Assembly (NCBI GenBank): GCA_946414825.1
Contig: CAMKQB010000005.1
Coordinates: forward strand, 1-49,691
From: an uncultured Lachnospiraceae bacterium
Lineage (GTDB): Bacteria; Bacillota; Clostridia; Lachnospirales; Lachnospiraceae
Length of the DNA stretch: 49,691 nucleotides
Direction of reading: 5' to 3'
The number at the start of each line of letters is the position of its first letter. Positions within the stretch are counted from its first letter, which is position 1. Shown here one piece after another: positions 25,281-34,302 of the stretch. The position numbers and the translations under genes are program-made. The notes beneath the pieces are model-generated. The model saw only the letters and a list, made by a program, of their open reading frames with translations, had not been told where the DNA came from and did not search any database.

Positions 25281-26378
25281 ATGAGTCTAGAAGTTTTAGA
25301 TGAATATAAGTTAATAGATAAGCTAGAGGCTACTCACGAGCTGGAAAAGGAAGAGTGGATATATCTTCTAGAGCACCAGTCAAAGGAGTTTTCGGAATAT
25401 CTATTTAAGAAATCAGATCGTGTTAGGCGAGAGAATTATGGAACAGATGTTTTCGTTCGTGGACTGATAGAGTTTTCTAATTATTGTAAGAATGACTGCT
25501 ACTATTGTGGTATAAGATGTGGCAATCCAAAGGCTGATAGATATAGACTCACGGAAGAGCAGATACTTGAATGCTGTAAGGAAGGCTATGAACTAGGATT
25601 CAGAACCTTTGTTCTGCAAGGGGGAGAAGATCCTCATTATTCCGACGAAGATATTTGCAGAATAATAAAGAGTATTAAGGCAAAATATCCTGACTGTGCG
25701 GTGACACTTTCAATTGGTGAAAAATCCTATGAGAGTTATAAGAAGTATTACGAGGCAGGAGCGGATAGATATCTTCTCCGACACGAGACAGCTAATGAAG
25801 AGCATTATAGGAAGCTTCATCCAGAGAACCTTTCTCTAGAGAATAGGAAAAAATGTCTATTTAACTTAAAGGAAATAGGATATCAGGTTGGAGCGGGATT
25901 CATGGTAGGATCTCCGTATCAAACTAAAGAATGTATAGCTGATGACATGATATTTTTGCACGAGCTGCAGCCGCATATGGTGGGGATCGGTCCATTTATC
26001 ACGCATCATGATACCCCTTTTAAGGATAAAGAAAATGGCACTATGGAGGAAACACTCTTCCTGCTGGGTTTAATAAGACTCATGCTTCCTAAGGTTCTCC
26101 TTCCATCAACAACTGCTCTTGGAACTATTCATCCTCTTGGACGAGAGTATGGGATCCAGGTTGGTGCAAATGTTGTCATGCCGAATCTTTCGCCGGTAGG
26201 AGTTCGAGATAAGTATCTTCTATATGATGACAAGATCTGCACAGGGGATGAATCCGCTCAGTGCAAGACTTGTCTACAGAAGAGAATGGAGTCGATAGGT
26301 TTTAATGTGGTAACCTCACGAGGCGACCACAAAGATTATAAAAAGGATATCCCAGATAGGGATACTAAGGAGGAATAA
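25281..26378 (+). CDS. hydE: [FeFe]-hydrogenase H-cluster maturase HydE
   Basis: A 365-residue radical SAM enzyme. The CxxxCxxC cluster motif is NYCKNDCYYCGIRC with C69, C73 and C76; FVLQGGEDPHYSDEDI and GSPYQTKECIADDM follow in the barrel. HydE works with HydG and HydF in building the dithiolate-bridged 2Fe subcluster of the H-cluster. Length is normal. It follows TM1266 without a gap and precedes hydG by 2 bp, so expression is coupled and controlled by the leader attenuator. Confidence 0.95.
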   Translation: MSLEVLDEYKLIDKLEATHELEKEEWIYLLEHQSKEFSEYLFKKSDRVRRENYGTDVFVRGLIEFSNYCKNDCYYCGIRCGNPKADRYRLTEEQILECCKEGYELGFRTFVLQGGEDPHYSDEDICRIIKSIKAKYPDCAVTLSIGEKSYESYKKYYEAGADRYLLRHETANEEHYRKLHPENLSLENRKKCLFNLKEIGYQVGAGFMVGSPYQTKECIADDMIFLHELQPHMVGIGPFITHHDTPFKDKENGTMEETLFLLGLIRLMLPKVLLPSTTALGTIHPLGREYGIQVGANVVMPNLSPVGVRDKYLLYDDKICTGDESAQCKTCLQKRMESIGFNVVTSRGDHKDYKKDIPDRDTKEE

Positions 26379-26380
26379 AA

Positions 26381-27799
26381 ATGTATAATCCAAAATCACT
26401 TAAAGCAGAGGAGTTCATCGATCATGACGAGATACTGGAATCCCTCAAATATGCTGATGAGAACAAGAGTAATGTAAAGGTAATTGATGAAATCCTTAAG
26501 AAAGCAAGAGAGTCAAAGGGTCTTGATCATAGGGAGGCGTCCGTTCTTCTGGCCTGTGATATACCAGAGAAGAATGAAGAGATATTTAAGCTGGCTAATG
26601 AGATCAAGCTTGAGTACTACGGCAACAGAATCGTGCTTTTTGCACCACTATATCTTTCAAACTACTGTATAAATGGATGTACTTACTGTCCATATCATGC
26701 AAAGAACAGAACTATCCCAAGAATCAAGCTTACTCAGGAGCAGATTCGAAATGAGGTAATCGCACTTCAGGATATGGGTCACAAAAGACTTGCTCTTGAG
26801 ACCGGTGAGGATCCTATCCATAACCCAATTGAGTACGTTCTTGAGAGTATTGATACTATTTATTCTATCAAGCATAGAAATGGTGCTATCAGACGTGTAA
26901 ATGTAAATATCGCCGCAACAACAGTTGAGAATTATCAGAAGCTTCATGAAGCAGGTATCGGAACATATATCCTCTTCCAGGAGACCTACCATAAGGAATC
27001 CTATGAGCAGCTTCATCCATCAGGACCAAAGAGTGATTATGCTTATCATACTGAAGCAATGGATAGAGCTATGCAGGGTGGCATCGATGATGTAGGACTT
27101 GGAGTTCTCTTCGGACTAGATAAGTTCCGTTATGAGTTTGCAGGAATCCTCATGCATGCAGAGCACCTAGAAGCGGTACATGGCGTTGGACCTCATACTA
27201 TTTCCGTTCCACGTATATGTCCTGCAGATGATATCGATGTTAAGGAATTCTCAAATGCTATCGATGATGATACATTTGCTAAGATCGTTGCATGTATCCG
27301 TATCGCTGTTCCTTATACAGGAATGATCATTTCCACAAGAGAGTCACAGAAGGTAAGAGAAAGAGTACTTCACCTTGGTGTTTCACAGATTTCTGGTGGT
27401 TCACGTACTTCAGTTGGTGGTTATACTGAAGAGGTTCGTCCAGATGATACAACACAGTTTGAGGTTTCAGATACAAGAACTCTTGATGAAGTAATAAAGT
27501 GGCTTATGGAGATGGATTATGTTCCATCCTTCTGTACAGCCTGCTACAGAGAAGGACGTACAGGAGACAGATTCATGGCACTTTGCAAGGCTAAGCAGAT
27601 CCAGAACTGCTGTCTGCCTAACGCCCTAATGACACTTGAGGAGTATCTGGTGGACTATGCTTCCCCTGCTACAAGAGAAGTTGGTGAAAAGATAATCGTA
27701 GATAACTTCAAGGATATTCCAAATCAGAAGGTTCTTGAAATAGTTAAGGAAAGACTCGAGCTTATCAAGAATGGTGGAGAGAGAGACTTCCGTTTCTAG
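26381..27799 (+). CDS. hydG: [FeFe]-hydrogenase maturase HydG (tyrosine lyase)
   Basis: A 472-residue radical SAM enzyme that cleaves tyrosine to p-cresol, CO and cyanide, the ligands of the H-cluster. The N-terminal cluster motif is SNYCINGCTYCPYH with C96, C100 and C103. The C-terminal auxiliary cluster is FCTACYREGRTGDRFM with a third Cys near IQNCC. LETGEDPIHNP and ISGGSRTSVGGY are family motifs. Length and both clusters are intact. Preceded by AGGAGG. Confidence 0.96.
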   Translation: MYNPKSLKAEEFIDHDEILESLKYADENKSNVKVIDEILKKARESKGLDHREASVLLACDIPEKNEEIFKLANEIKLEYYGNRIVLFAPLYLSNYCINGCTYCPYHAKNRTIPRIKLTQEQIRNEVIALQDMGHKRLALETGEDPIHNPIEYVLESIDTIYSIKHRNGAIRRVNVNIAATTVENYQKLHEAGIGTYILFQETYHKESYEQLHPSGPKSDYAYHTEAMDRAMQGGIDDVGLGVLFGLDKFRYEFAGILMHAEHLEAVHGVGPHTISVPRICPADDIDVKEFSNAIDDDTFAKIVACIRIAVPYTGMIISTRESQKVRERVLHLGVSQISGGSRTSVGGYTEEVRPDDTTQFEVSDTRTLDEVIKWLMEMDYVPSFCTACYREGRTGDRFMALCKAKQIQNCCLPNALMTLEEYLVDYASPATREVGEKIIVDNFKDIPNQKVLEIVKERLELIKNGGERDFRF

Positions 27800-27845
27800 T
27801 ATTTAATTAGTTTTTCTGATAATAGATGTTATACGGAGAAAGTAC

Positions 27846-29078
27846 ATGGGTTTAAATGATATCCCTAGTGGAGAAAGAAAACATATAGCATTCTTTGGAT
27901 GCCGTAACGCCGGAAAGTCCAGCCTGGTAAATGCTTTTACAGGGCAGAACCTATCTATAGTTTCGGACACAAAAGGAACTACCACAGATCCAGTAAACAA
28001 AAGTATGGAGCTGCTTCCTCTTGGACCTGTTGTGATAATAGATACGCCCGGTATAGATGATGAGGGCGAGCTTGGTTCACTTCGAGTTGAAAAGACTAAG
28101 CAGGTTCTTAGGAAAACAGATATAGCTATTCTGGTTATAGATGCGAGACTGGGTTTGTCTCAGGCGGATGATGAGCTGATAACCTTGTTTAAGACTAGAA
28201 ATATCCCATATATTCTGGTCTATAACAAGGTGGATCTGCTGCCGGTTTTAAGGAAAGAGGACTTCGAAGAGAAGATAGCAAAGAATGAAACAGGTGTTGC
28301 AACGGCACAGATTTATGTAAGTGCAAAAGAGGGCATAAATATAGAAAGCCTGAAGGGGCTTGCTGCTAAGCTTATTAAGGATAGTGGCGAAGATAGAGAG
28401 CTGATAGGAGACCTTGTTAAAACGGGAGACTTGATAGTTCTGGTTATACCTATCGATAAGGCTGCACCAAAGGGACGTCTTATTCTTCCTCAGCAGCAGG
28501 TTATAAGAGATGCACTGGATCATGGTGCTGTGCCGGTTATGTGCCGCGACGTGGAGCTTGCAGAGACAATAAAGAGTCTCAGTCAGAAGCCTAGAATGGT
28601 TATAACTGATTCCCAGGCCTTTAAAGAGGTTAGCGAAATAGTTTCGGAGGATATATATTTAACTTCATTTTCTATCCTTATGGCAAGATATAAGGGTAAC
28701 CTTGTACCATCCGTGCTGGGGGCGACTCAGCTGGATGAGATTAAGGAAGGGGACAGAATCCTTATTAGCGAGGGATGTACTCATCATAGACAGTGCGGAG
28801 ATATTGGGTCCGTGAAGCTTCCAAATCTTATAAAGAAGTATACAGGAGTTACGCCAAAGATAGACCTCAGTTCTGGAACTGAGTTTCCTGCAGTGCTTGG
28901 ACAGTATAAGCTCATTATTCATTGCGGAGCTTGTATGCTGAATCCTGCAGAGGCTCAGTCCAGATACCGTATAGCGCAGGAACAGGGCATTCCTATAACA
29001 AATTATGGAACGGCAATCGCATATATGAATGGAATTCTTAAGAGAAGTCTTGAAGTGATTCCGGAAGTGGAGATTTAG
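27846..29078 (+). CDS. hydF: [FeFe]-hydrogenase maturation GTPase HydF
   Basis: A 410-residue scaffold GTPase that carries the 2Fe precursor to apo-hydrogenase. The N-terminal GTPase domain shows P-loop FGCRNAGKSS (residues 17-26), a Thr-rich switch I, DTPGIDDEGELG and NKVD. The C-terminal FeS domain has CTHHRQC and HCGACML, the conserved C-x-H ... C-x-x-C set that binds a 4Fe-4S cluster. ACGGAG lies upstream of the ATG. Last gene of the hyd operon; it is convergent with the histidine kinase gene, 9 bp away. No hydrogenase structural gene is in the window. Confidence 0.96.
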   Translation: MGLNDIPSGERKHIAFFGCRNAGKSSLVNAFTGQNLSIVSDTKGTTTDPVNKSMELLPLGPVVIIDTPGIDDEGELGSLRVEKTKQVLRKTDIAILVIDARLGLSQADDELITLFKTRNIPYILVYNKVDLLPVLRKEDFEEKIAKNETGVATAQIYVSAKEGINIESLKGLAAKLIKDSGEDRELIGDLVKTGDLIVLVIPIDKAAPKGRLILPQQQVIRDALDHGAVPVMCRDVELAETIKSLSQKPRMVITDSQAFKEVSEIVSEDIYLTSFSILMARYKGNLVPSVLGATQLDEIKEGDRILISEGCTHHRQCGDIGSVKLPNLIKKYTGVTPKIDLSSGTEFPAVLGQYKLIIHCGACMLNPAEAQSRYRIAQEQGIPITNYGTAIAYMNGILKRSLEVIPEVEI

Positions 29079-29087
29079 CCCCTGGTA

Positions 29088-30164
29088 TTAGAATTGTAGT
29101 GTAAATGTACTTCCTTCACCTAATTTACTATCTACTGTGATTCTTCCGCCCATTCCTTCGACTATGGACCTGGACAGGGATAGACCGATTCCAACGCTAT
29201 TAGGATTTACTTCGTTGCTTGCTCTATAGAATCTGTCGAAGATGTGAGTCATAGTTTCTTCGCTCATTCCCATGCCATGATCCGATATGCATATACGGGT
29301 GAAAACAGAATTCTTTTCAACATGTATGTCTATATCTGCACCTTCTTTTGAATAGTCGGAAGCGTTCTTAACTATATTTATGATGGCTTCTGTAAGCCAC
29401 TGACCATCTGCTTTAATGGAGATGCCTTCCTGGCAGCTCACGCTAAGTTTTTGGTTTCTGGTGTCCGTCAGATATTTGACGCTTCCAGCCACCTCGCTAA
29501 GAACGGTGGATACATCCACGTCACTTATCTCAAAATCGATGGCGCCGGCTTCAATGCGAGCCAGTTTCAGCATTGACAGCACCATCCATTCCATTCTGCT
29601 TATTTGATTGGAGGCTTCGCTTAAAATCATTTTGCGCTCGTCTTCGCTGCTTACCTTGTCATTAACTATCAGGTCAAGGAAAACATCCATTGATGCAAGT
29701 GGAGTTTTAAGCTGATGGGAAATGTCGGACATAACATCGCGGAGATATTCCTTTTCGCTCTTCTCCTTACGCTTTCCTTCCTGAAACATATTTACCAGCT
29801 TTTCGAAGCTGTCATAGAAGATACCTATACTGCCTTCGCGTAGTTCAGAGGCTCTATAGTCATCAATCTTTTTCAGACTGTCAGACATATCGTCTTTTTC
29901 CTTTGCTTCTTCTATAATAGAAAGCATTATATCTGAAGCGTCTTCAACGGAGCTGTAGGCGGTCTCTAGATACTTGGATGCTAAAATATATAGCAGTATA
30001 ACAAGTAGTATCTCTGTGCTCCCTATAATGATAAGAACTATTTTGCTGGAATCCCCAATTGTCATTCCAAGATAAAACATCAAAACAAGGCTGACGGCGA
30101 GGATGATTCCCGCTACCAGCCAGTACAGTTTTCTGAAGTTGTCTCGTTCATAACTGCTTTTCAT
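29088..30164 (-). CDS. Membrane sensor histidine kinase
   Basis: A 358-residue kinase with two helices (about 15-35 and 42-62) and almost no extracellular loop, then a linker and catalytic core. The H-box is SDISHQLKTPLASMD with H150, the N-box is IINIVKNASDYS, then SDHGMGMSEE (G1), FDRFYRA (F-box) and VGIGLSLSRSIVEGMGG (G2). The short loop suggests an intramembrane-sensing kinase of the type that detects cell-envelope antibiotics through an ABC partner. It follows the response regulator by 13 bp. Signal unknown. Confidence 0.88.
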   Translation of the reverse strand: MKSSYERDNFRKLYWLVAGIILAVSLVLMFYLGMTIGDSSKIVLIIIGSTEILLVILLYILASKYLETAYSSVEDASDIMLSIIEEAKEKDDMSDSLKKIDDYRASELREGSIGIFYDSFEKLVNMFQEGKRKEKSEKEYLRDVMSDISHQLKTPLASMDVFLDLIVNDKVSSEDERKMILSEASNQISRMEWMVLSMLKLARIEAGAIDFEISDVDVSTVLSEVAGSVKYLTDTRNQKLSVSCQEGISIKADGQWLTEAIINIVKNASDYSKEGADIDIHVEKNSVFTRICISDHGMGMSEETMTHIFDRFYRASNEVNPNSVGIGLSLSRSIVEGMGGRITVDSKLGEGSTFTLQF

Positions 30165-30177
30165 AATTATTTCTGAA

Positions 30178-30915
30178 TCACTCGTCCTCGAATCGATATC
30201 CTATACCCTTTACAGTCCTAATATATTTAGCGTCGTCCCCCAGCTTGTCTCTGAGTCTCTTGATGTACACCGATAAGGTATTGTCATCTATATAAGTATT
30301 CTCTGTATCATATAGTCTCTGAAGAAGCTGATTTCTTGTAATAACTATTCCCTTATTCCGAATAAACTCTCTAAGTAGCCTGAGCTCAGCAGGGGTGCAG
30401 TCAACTAAAGTATCATTATCGTATAGTCTAAAGCTGTCAATGTTGAAATGGTGTGTCCCGAAGACTATGTCGGATTCACCGGTCTCGTTATTGGAGCCTG
30501 CCATGCTGTTGCTGGAACTGTTTATATTATTAGTATGGCTTCCCATCACTCGATCTGCTCTTCTAAGGACAGCGGCTATTCGTGACAGCAGTTCCTTTAC
30601 TCTATAAGGTTTTGTTACATAATCATCGGCACCGAGATCCAGCCCTCTAACTATATTAGATTCATCTCCCACGGCAGTGCAGAAGATGACGGGAATGGCA
30701 TTTCCGCTCTGTGATAATTCTTCAAGGAAGGTAAAACCATCTCCGTCAGGAAGCATAACATCAAGAAGGATGAGAGAGTAGTCATTAGTGCTTAGAAGCT
30801 CGCGGGCTTCTGCCAGATTCTTAGCGTGACCGACCTCGTAGCCTTCGGCTTTTAGAGTGTATGTAGATCCCATTGCGAGAGCGTAATCGTCCTCTATAAG
30901 TAAGATTCTTTTCAT
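30178..30915 (-). CDS. OmpR/PhoB-family response regulator
   Basis: A 245-residue regulator. The receiver shows LLIEDDYALA, phospho-acceptor D52 in LILLDVMLPDGDGF, and Lys in VTKPYRVKELL. A Ser/Asn-rich linker (SHTNNINSSSNSMAGSNN) precedes the winged-helix DNA-binding domain ending YIRTVKGIGYRFE. The linker is longer and more polar than usual. It is the first gene of the two-component operon and diverges from the symporter gene at 31084. Targets are unknown; either nearby ABC exporter is a possible target. Confidence 0.92.
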   Translation of the reverse strand: MKRILLIEDDYALAMGSTYTLKAEGYEVGHAKNLAEARELLSTNDYSLILLDVMLPDGDGFTFLEELSQSGNAIPVIFCTAVGDESNIVRGLDLGADDYVTKPYRVKELLSRIAAVLRRADRVMGSHTNNINSSSNSMAGSNNETGESDIVFGTHHFNIDSFRLYDNDTLVDCTPAELRLLREFIRNKGIVITRNQLLQRLYDTENTYIDDNTLSVYIKRLRDKLGDDAKYIRTVKGIGYRFEDE

Positions 30916-30996
30916 TATGAGTCCTTTATATTTATGAAAATTATTTGTGATGAAAAAAATAACACCATTAACATATAGAAGTATAACATTTTCCTC

Positions 30997-31060
30997 TTGA
31001 CTTTAATAGTGATAGTTGTATAATACACTTTAGCGCGTTAAATCGTTAGCGCAGTAAAGT
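30997..31060 (+). promoter_or_regulatory. Promoter with overlapping imperfect palindrome before symporter 1
   Basis: TTGACT (30997-31002) and TATAAT (31019-31024) are spaced 16 bp. Just downstream, at the start point, lies an imperfect inverted repeat from ACTTTAGCGCG (31027) to GCGCAGTAAAGT (ending 31060), with two direct TTAGCGC copies. The placement fits a repressor operator. Confidence 0.65.
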
Positions 31061-31083
31061 ATTATTAAAAAGGAGATAGACTA

Positions 31084-32658
31084 ATGGCTATCAAAGTTAT
31101 CTTATTGGTTGTTTTCTTTGCTACTATGATCGGAATAGGTATCTACTCCAGAAACAAGGCAAAGAACGTAAATGATTATGTACTCGGCGGACGTACAGTA
31201 GGTCCATGGATCTCAGCCTTCGCATTTGGTACTTCCTACTTTTCATCCGTTGTATTCATCGGATATGCAGGTCAGTTCGGTTGGAAGTTTGGTCTTGCAT
31301 CTACATGGATTGGACTTGGAAATGCATTCATAGGAAGTCTTCTTGCATGGCTCATACTTGGACGTCGTACAAGACTTATGACTCAGCAGCTGGATGCCAA
31401 AACTATGCCGGAATATTTCGGCAAGAGATTCAATTCTAAATCACTTAGAGTTGTAGGTTCTATTATCGCATTTGTATTTCTGGTACCTTATACAGCTGGT
31501 GTATATAATGGTTTATCAAGACTCTTTGGAATGGCCTTCTCTATAGATTATCGTATATGCGTTATCATCATGGCTCTTCTTACAGGAGCATACGTTGTTA
31601 TCGGTGGATATATGGCCACGGCTCTAAATGACTTTGTTCAAGGTATTATCATGCTGATAGGTATCTGTGCAGTTATTGGAGCGGTATTAAATGGCCAGGG
31701 CGGATTCATGAATGCTATTCAGGAGCTTTCAAAGATTCCTACTGATCCTGCAGTTACTACCCCGGCACTTTCAGACAGTCAGGGACTCTTCGCAAGTTTC
31801 TTTGGACCTGATCCTATCAGCCTTCTCGGTGTTGTAATTCTTACGTCACTTGGTACTTGGGGACTCCCACAGATGGTTCACAAGTTCTATGCCATCAAGG
31901 ATGAGAAGGCTGTAAAGACAGGTACAGTTGTATCAACATTCTTTGCTATCGTTATAGCAGGTGGCTGCTACTTCCTTGGAGGCTTTGGTCGTCTATTCGC
32001 AGGCTACGAGGGAATCATTGTTGCAGCAGAAGATGGAACAACAAAGGTGGCATTTGACAATATCGTTCCTACAATGCTTTCAACACTTCCTGATATTCTT
32101 ATCGGAATAGTAGTAGTACTTGTTTTCTCAGCTTCAATGTCTACACTTTCTTCACTTGTTCTGACATCAAGCTCAACACTAACACTTGATCTTATCAAGC
32201 CACTTATGAAGAAGGATATGAAGGAGAAGACACAGCTTAGGCTTATGCAGCTGTTCGTTATGTGCTTCATCGTACTTTCAGTTGTTATCGCATTTAACCC
32301 ACCTACATTCATCGCTCAGCTGATGGGTGTTTCATGGGGAGCTCTTGCGGGTGCATTCCTTGCTCCATTTATGTATGGTCTCTACAGCAAGAAGATTACA
32401 AAGCTTTCTGTATGGGCCAGCTACATTGTGGGTGTTGGCTTCACACTTGCTAATATCTTTGCAACACAGGCTGGAAAGCCAATCATTGCATCCCCTATTA
32501 ATGCTGGAGCTGCTACAATGATTGCCGGACTGATAATAGTTCCTATCGTGAGCCTTATTACTCCAAAACCGGATCAGGAAAAAGTTGAAGAAATATTCTC
32601 TTGTTACGACAAGACAGTTACTGTTAAGGAAACTCAGAACCTGGGTGAATCAAATTAA
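31084..32658 (+). CDS. Sodium:solute symporter family protein 1
   Basis: A 524-residue SSS-family transporter with about 13 helices. RNKAKNVNDYVLGGRTVGPW at the N-terminus and TSLGTWGLPQMVHKFYAIKD in the middle are family landmarks, and SASMSTLSSLVLTSSSTLTL carries the conserved Ser/Thr Na+ site. It is in the PutP/PanF-like group. Substrate cannot be read; proline, other amino acids or a vitamin are possible. AAGGAG precedes the ATG. Single-gene unit with a strong promoter and its own terminator. Confidence 0.85.
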   Translation: MAIKVILLVVFFATMIGIGIYSRNKAKNVNDYVLGGRTVGPWISAFAFGTSYFSSVVFIGYAGQFGWKFGLASTWIGLGNAFIGSLLAWLILGRRTRLMTQQLDAKTMPEYFGKRFNSKSLRVVGSIIAFVFLVPYTAGVYNGLSRLFGMAFSIDYRICVIIMALLTGAYVVIGGYMATALNDFVQGIIMLIGICAVIGAVLNGQGGFMNAIQELSKIPTDPAVTTPALSDSQGLFASFFGPDPISLLGVVILTSLGTWGLPQMVHKFYAIKDEKAVKTGTVVSTFFAIVIAGGCYFLGGFGRLFAGYEGIIVAAEDGTTKVAFDNIVPTMLSTLPDILIGIVVVLVFSASMSTLSSLVLTSSSTLTLDLIKPLMKKDMKEKTQLRLMQLFVMCFIVLSVVIAFNPPTFIAQLMGVSWGALAGAFLAPFMYGLYSKKITKLSVWASYIVGVGFTLANIFATQAGKPIIASPINAGAATMIAGLIIVPIVSLITPKPDQEKVEEIFSCYDKTVTVKETQNLGESN

Positions 32659-32703
32659 TTACTAAAACTTCACATATGTCATTAGTGGATTTAAGAAGTT
32701 AAA

Positions 32704-32754
32704 AAAAGATGAGAGTTTTGTGAAATATATTTCATAAACTCTCATCTTTTATTT
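32704..32754 (+). terminator. Terminator after symporter 1
   Basis: AAAAGATGAGAGTTT pairs with AAACTCTCATCTTTT (15 bp), the inner part also pairs, and a TTTT...ATTTT run follows. Confidence 0.9.
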
Positions 32755-32809
32755 TATAAATTTTCAGTAAATATATAGAACATGAGAAAATGAATGTCCC
32801 AAATGTTAA

Positions 32810-32863
32810 TTGTCAACCAATAATCCTTAAAAGGTTGACATTACATCTTATATATGATAATAA
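32810..32863 (+). promoter_or_regulatory. BirA-type operator overlapping the promoter of symporter 2
   Basis: TTGTCAACC (32810-32818), 14 bp, GGTTGACAT (32833-32841): 8 of 9 positions are symmetric. This fits the BirA operator pattern TTGTnAACC-N14-16-GGTTnACAA known for bacterial biotin genes. The right arm contains TTGACA (32835-32840), which serves as the -35 box, with a GATAAT or TAATAA -10 near 32856-32863. A bound BirA would therefore block transcription of the downstream symporter gene. Confidence 0.75.
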
Positions 32864-32923
32864 TTATATGCTTCGAGGGATACTGTATAGAGCTATCTAT
32901 AATTACTAGTTTTGGAGGAAGAA

Positions 32924-34297
32924 ATGAACACAGTATTTTTATTGGTTTTAGGACTATATCTACTTGTATTTGTAATTATCAGCATACTTGATTTTCGTTC
33001 GGTGAAGACTTTTGAAGATTATGCTGTAGCAGGTCGGGTGCAGGGAACATTTGCTGTAACTATGACACTACTTGCGACGGTGATTGGAGCGTCAACGACA
33101 ATCGGAATCACAGATACTGTCTATGATATTGGATTTCCAGGGATATGGTGGTTGGCATTTGGTGCTATTGGACTGGTGCTTCAGTCCTTCTTAATCTCGA
33201 AAAAGGTTAGACAAACAGGCGCAGCAACCCTTCCGGATCTTGCAAATATAACAGTTGGTCGTGCGGCCGAAATGATAATTGCACTTATTATTGTAATAGC
33301 GTGGGTTGGAGTTGTTGCAGGACAGCTGGTTGCAATGAACTCTCTGGTCAGCTTCGCCACAGGCAGAAATGATAAGTGGCTCTTTATTATAATGTCACTT
33401 GTAATAATAGTATATACGCTCTTTGGCGGGCAGTCTTCGGTTGTGAAGACAGATAAGATACAATTTATCGTGATAGTAGCAGGTGTTGTTCTTTGCTGTC
33501 TCTATCTGTATCTGGTTCGCGGTGGAGATACAACCAGTGTTGCTCAGAATATAGAACTAATAAATCAGAGCTACAGACCAATGAATCTTCTGAATCAGCT
33601 CTTCGTTATAGGTGGAGTATATTTCCTTGGTCCGGATATCATATCCCGTAATTTTATATCCAAGGATGAATCGATTGCAAAAAAATCAGCCCTTATCGCA
33701 GGAATCGGTCTGTTTATCTTCTCAATAGTTATTACTCTGATTGGTATGTGGGCAAGGTATAATATAACCCCAGAGGAACTAGGAGATTCAAAGACTCTAA
33801 TGTATGTTGTAAGTATTCTTCCTAAGACAGTAAGTATTCCACTGATATTTGGACTTCTGTCTGCTATACTTTCCTCTACAGATACATGTCTGATAAATGC
33901 TTCTTCGATTTTTGTGAAGGATATACTTAGAAAGGAAAGTGTGGTTGGGATAAGAATTGCAGTTGCAGTAATAGGTATTATGGCTACAGCACTTGCCGTT
34001 CTTGGAAGGGGAGATATCATGTCTCTTCTGACGGGAGCTTACTCCATATATACACCTGGAATAATCTTTCCTCTTCTTATAGCAATTCTCTGCCATAAGA
34101 AGAAGGAGATAAGACAACCTATATGGGTTGCGGCAGTAGTAATTGGTGGACTCTTCGGAATAATCGGCACATACTTTGCTCCGCTGCTGGAGAAATTATC
34201 ACTCCCTGCGCCAGTTATGTCGAACTTAAGCCTCGTCGGAATGGGACTGTCACTGCTTGTAGCCTTGATCTCGGTGAAATGGAATAGTAACAAGTAA
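32924..34297 (+). CDS. Sodium:solute symporter 2, predicted BirA-regulated (biotin or related)
   Basis: A 457-residue SSS-family transporter with about 13 helices. FRSVKTFEDYAVAGRVQGTF, GGVYFLGPDIISRNFISKDE and LLSAILSSTDTCLINASSIF are family landmarks. The ATG at 32924 is chosen because GGAGG lies just upstream. A BirA operator overlaps the promoter, and the convergent neighbour, 5 bp away, is a BirA-like gene. In animals the SSS-family protein SMVT carries biotin, so a biotin role is plausible but not shown. Pantothenate, another SSS substrate, is the main alternative. Confidence 0.8.
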   Translation: MNTVFLLVLGLYLLVFVIISILDFRSVKTFEDYAVAGRVQGTFAVTMTLLATVIGASTTIGITDTVYDIGFPGIWWLAFGAIGLVLQSFLISKKVRQTGAATLPDLANITVGRAAEMIIALIIVIAWVGVVAGQLVAMNSLVSFATGRNDKWLFIIMSLVIIVYTLFGGQSSVVKTDKIQFIVIVAGVVLCCLYLYLVRGGDTTSVAQNIELINQSYRPMNLLNQLFVIGGVYFLGPDIISRNFISKDESIAKKSALIAGIGLFIFSIVITLIGMWARYNITPEELGDSKTLMYVVSILPKTVSIPLIFGLLSAILSSTDTCLINASSIFVKDILRKESVVGIRIAVAVIGIMATALAVLGRGDIMSLLTGAYSIYTPGIIFPLLIAILCHKKKEIRQPIWVAAVVIGGLFGIIGTYFAPLLEKLSLPAPVMSNLSLVGMGLSLLVALISVKWNSNK

Positions 34298-34302
34298 GTG
34301 TT

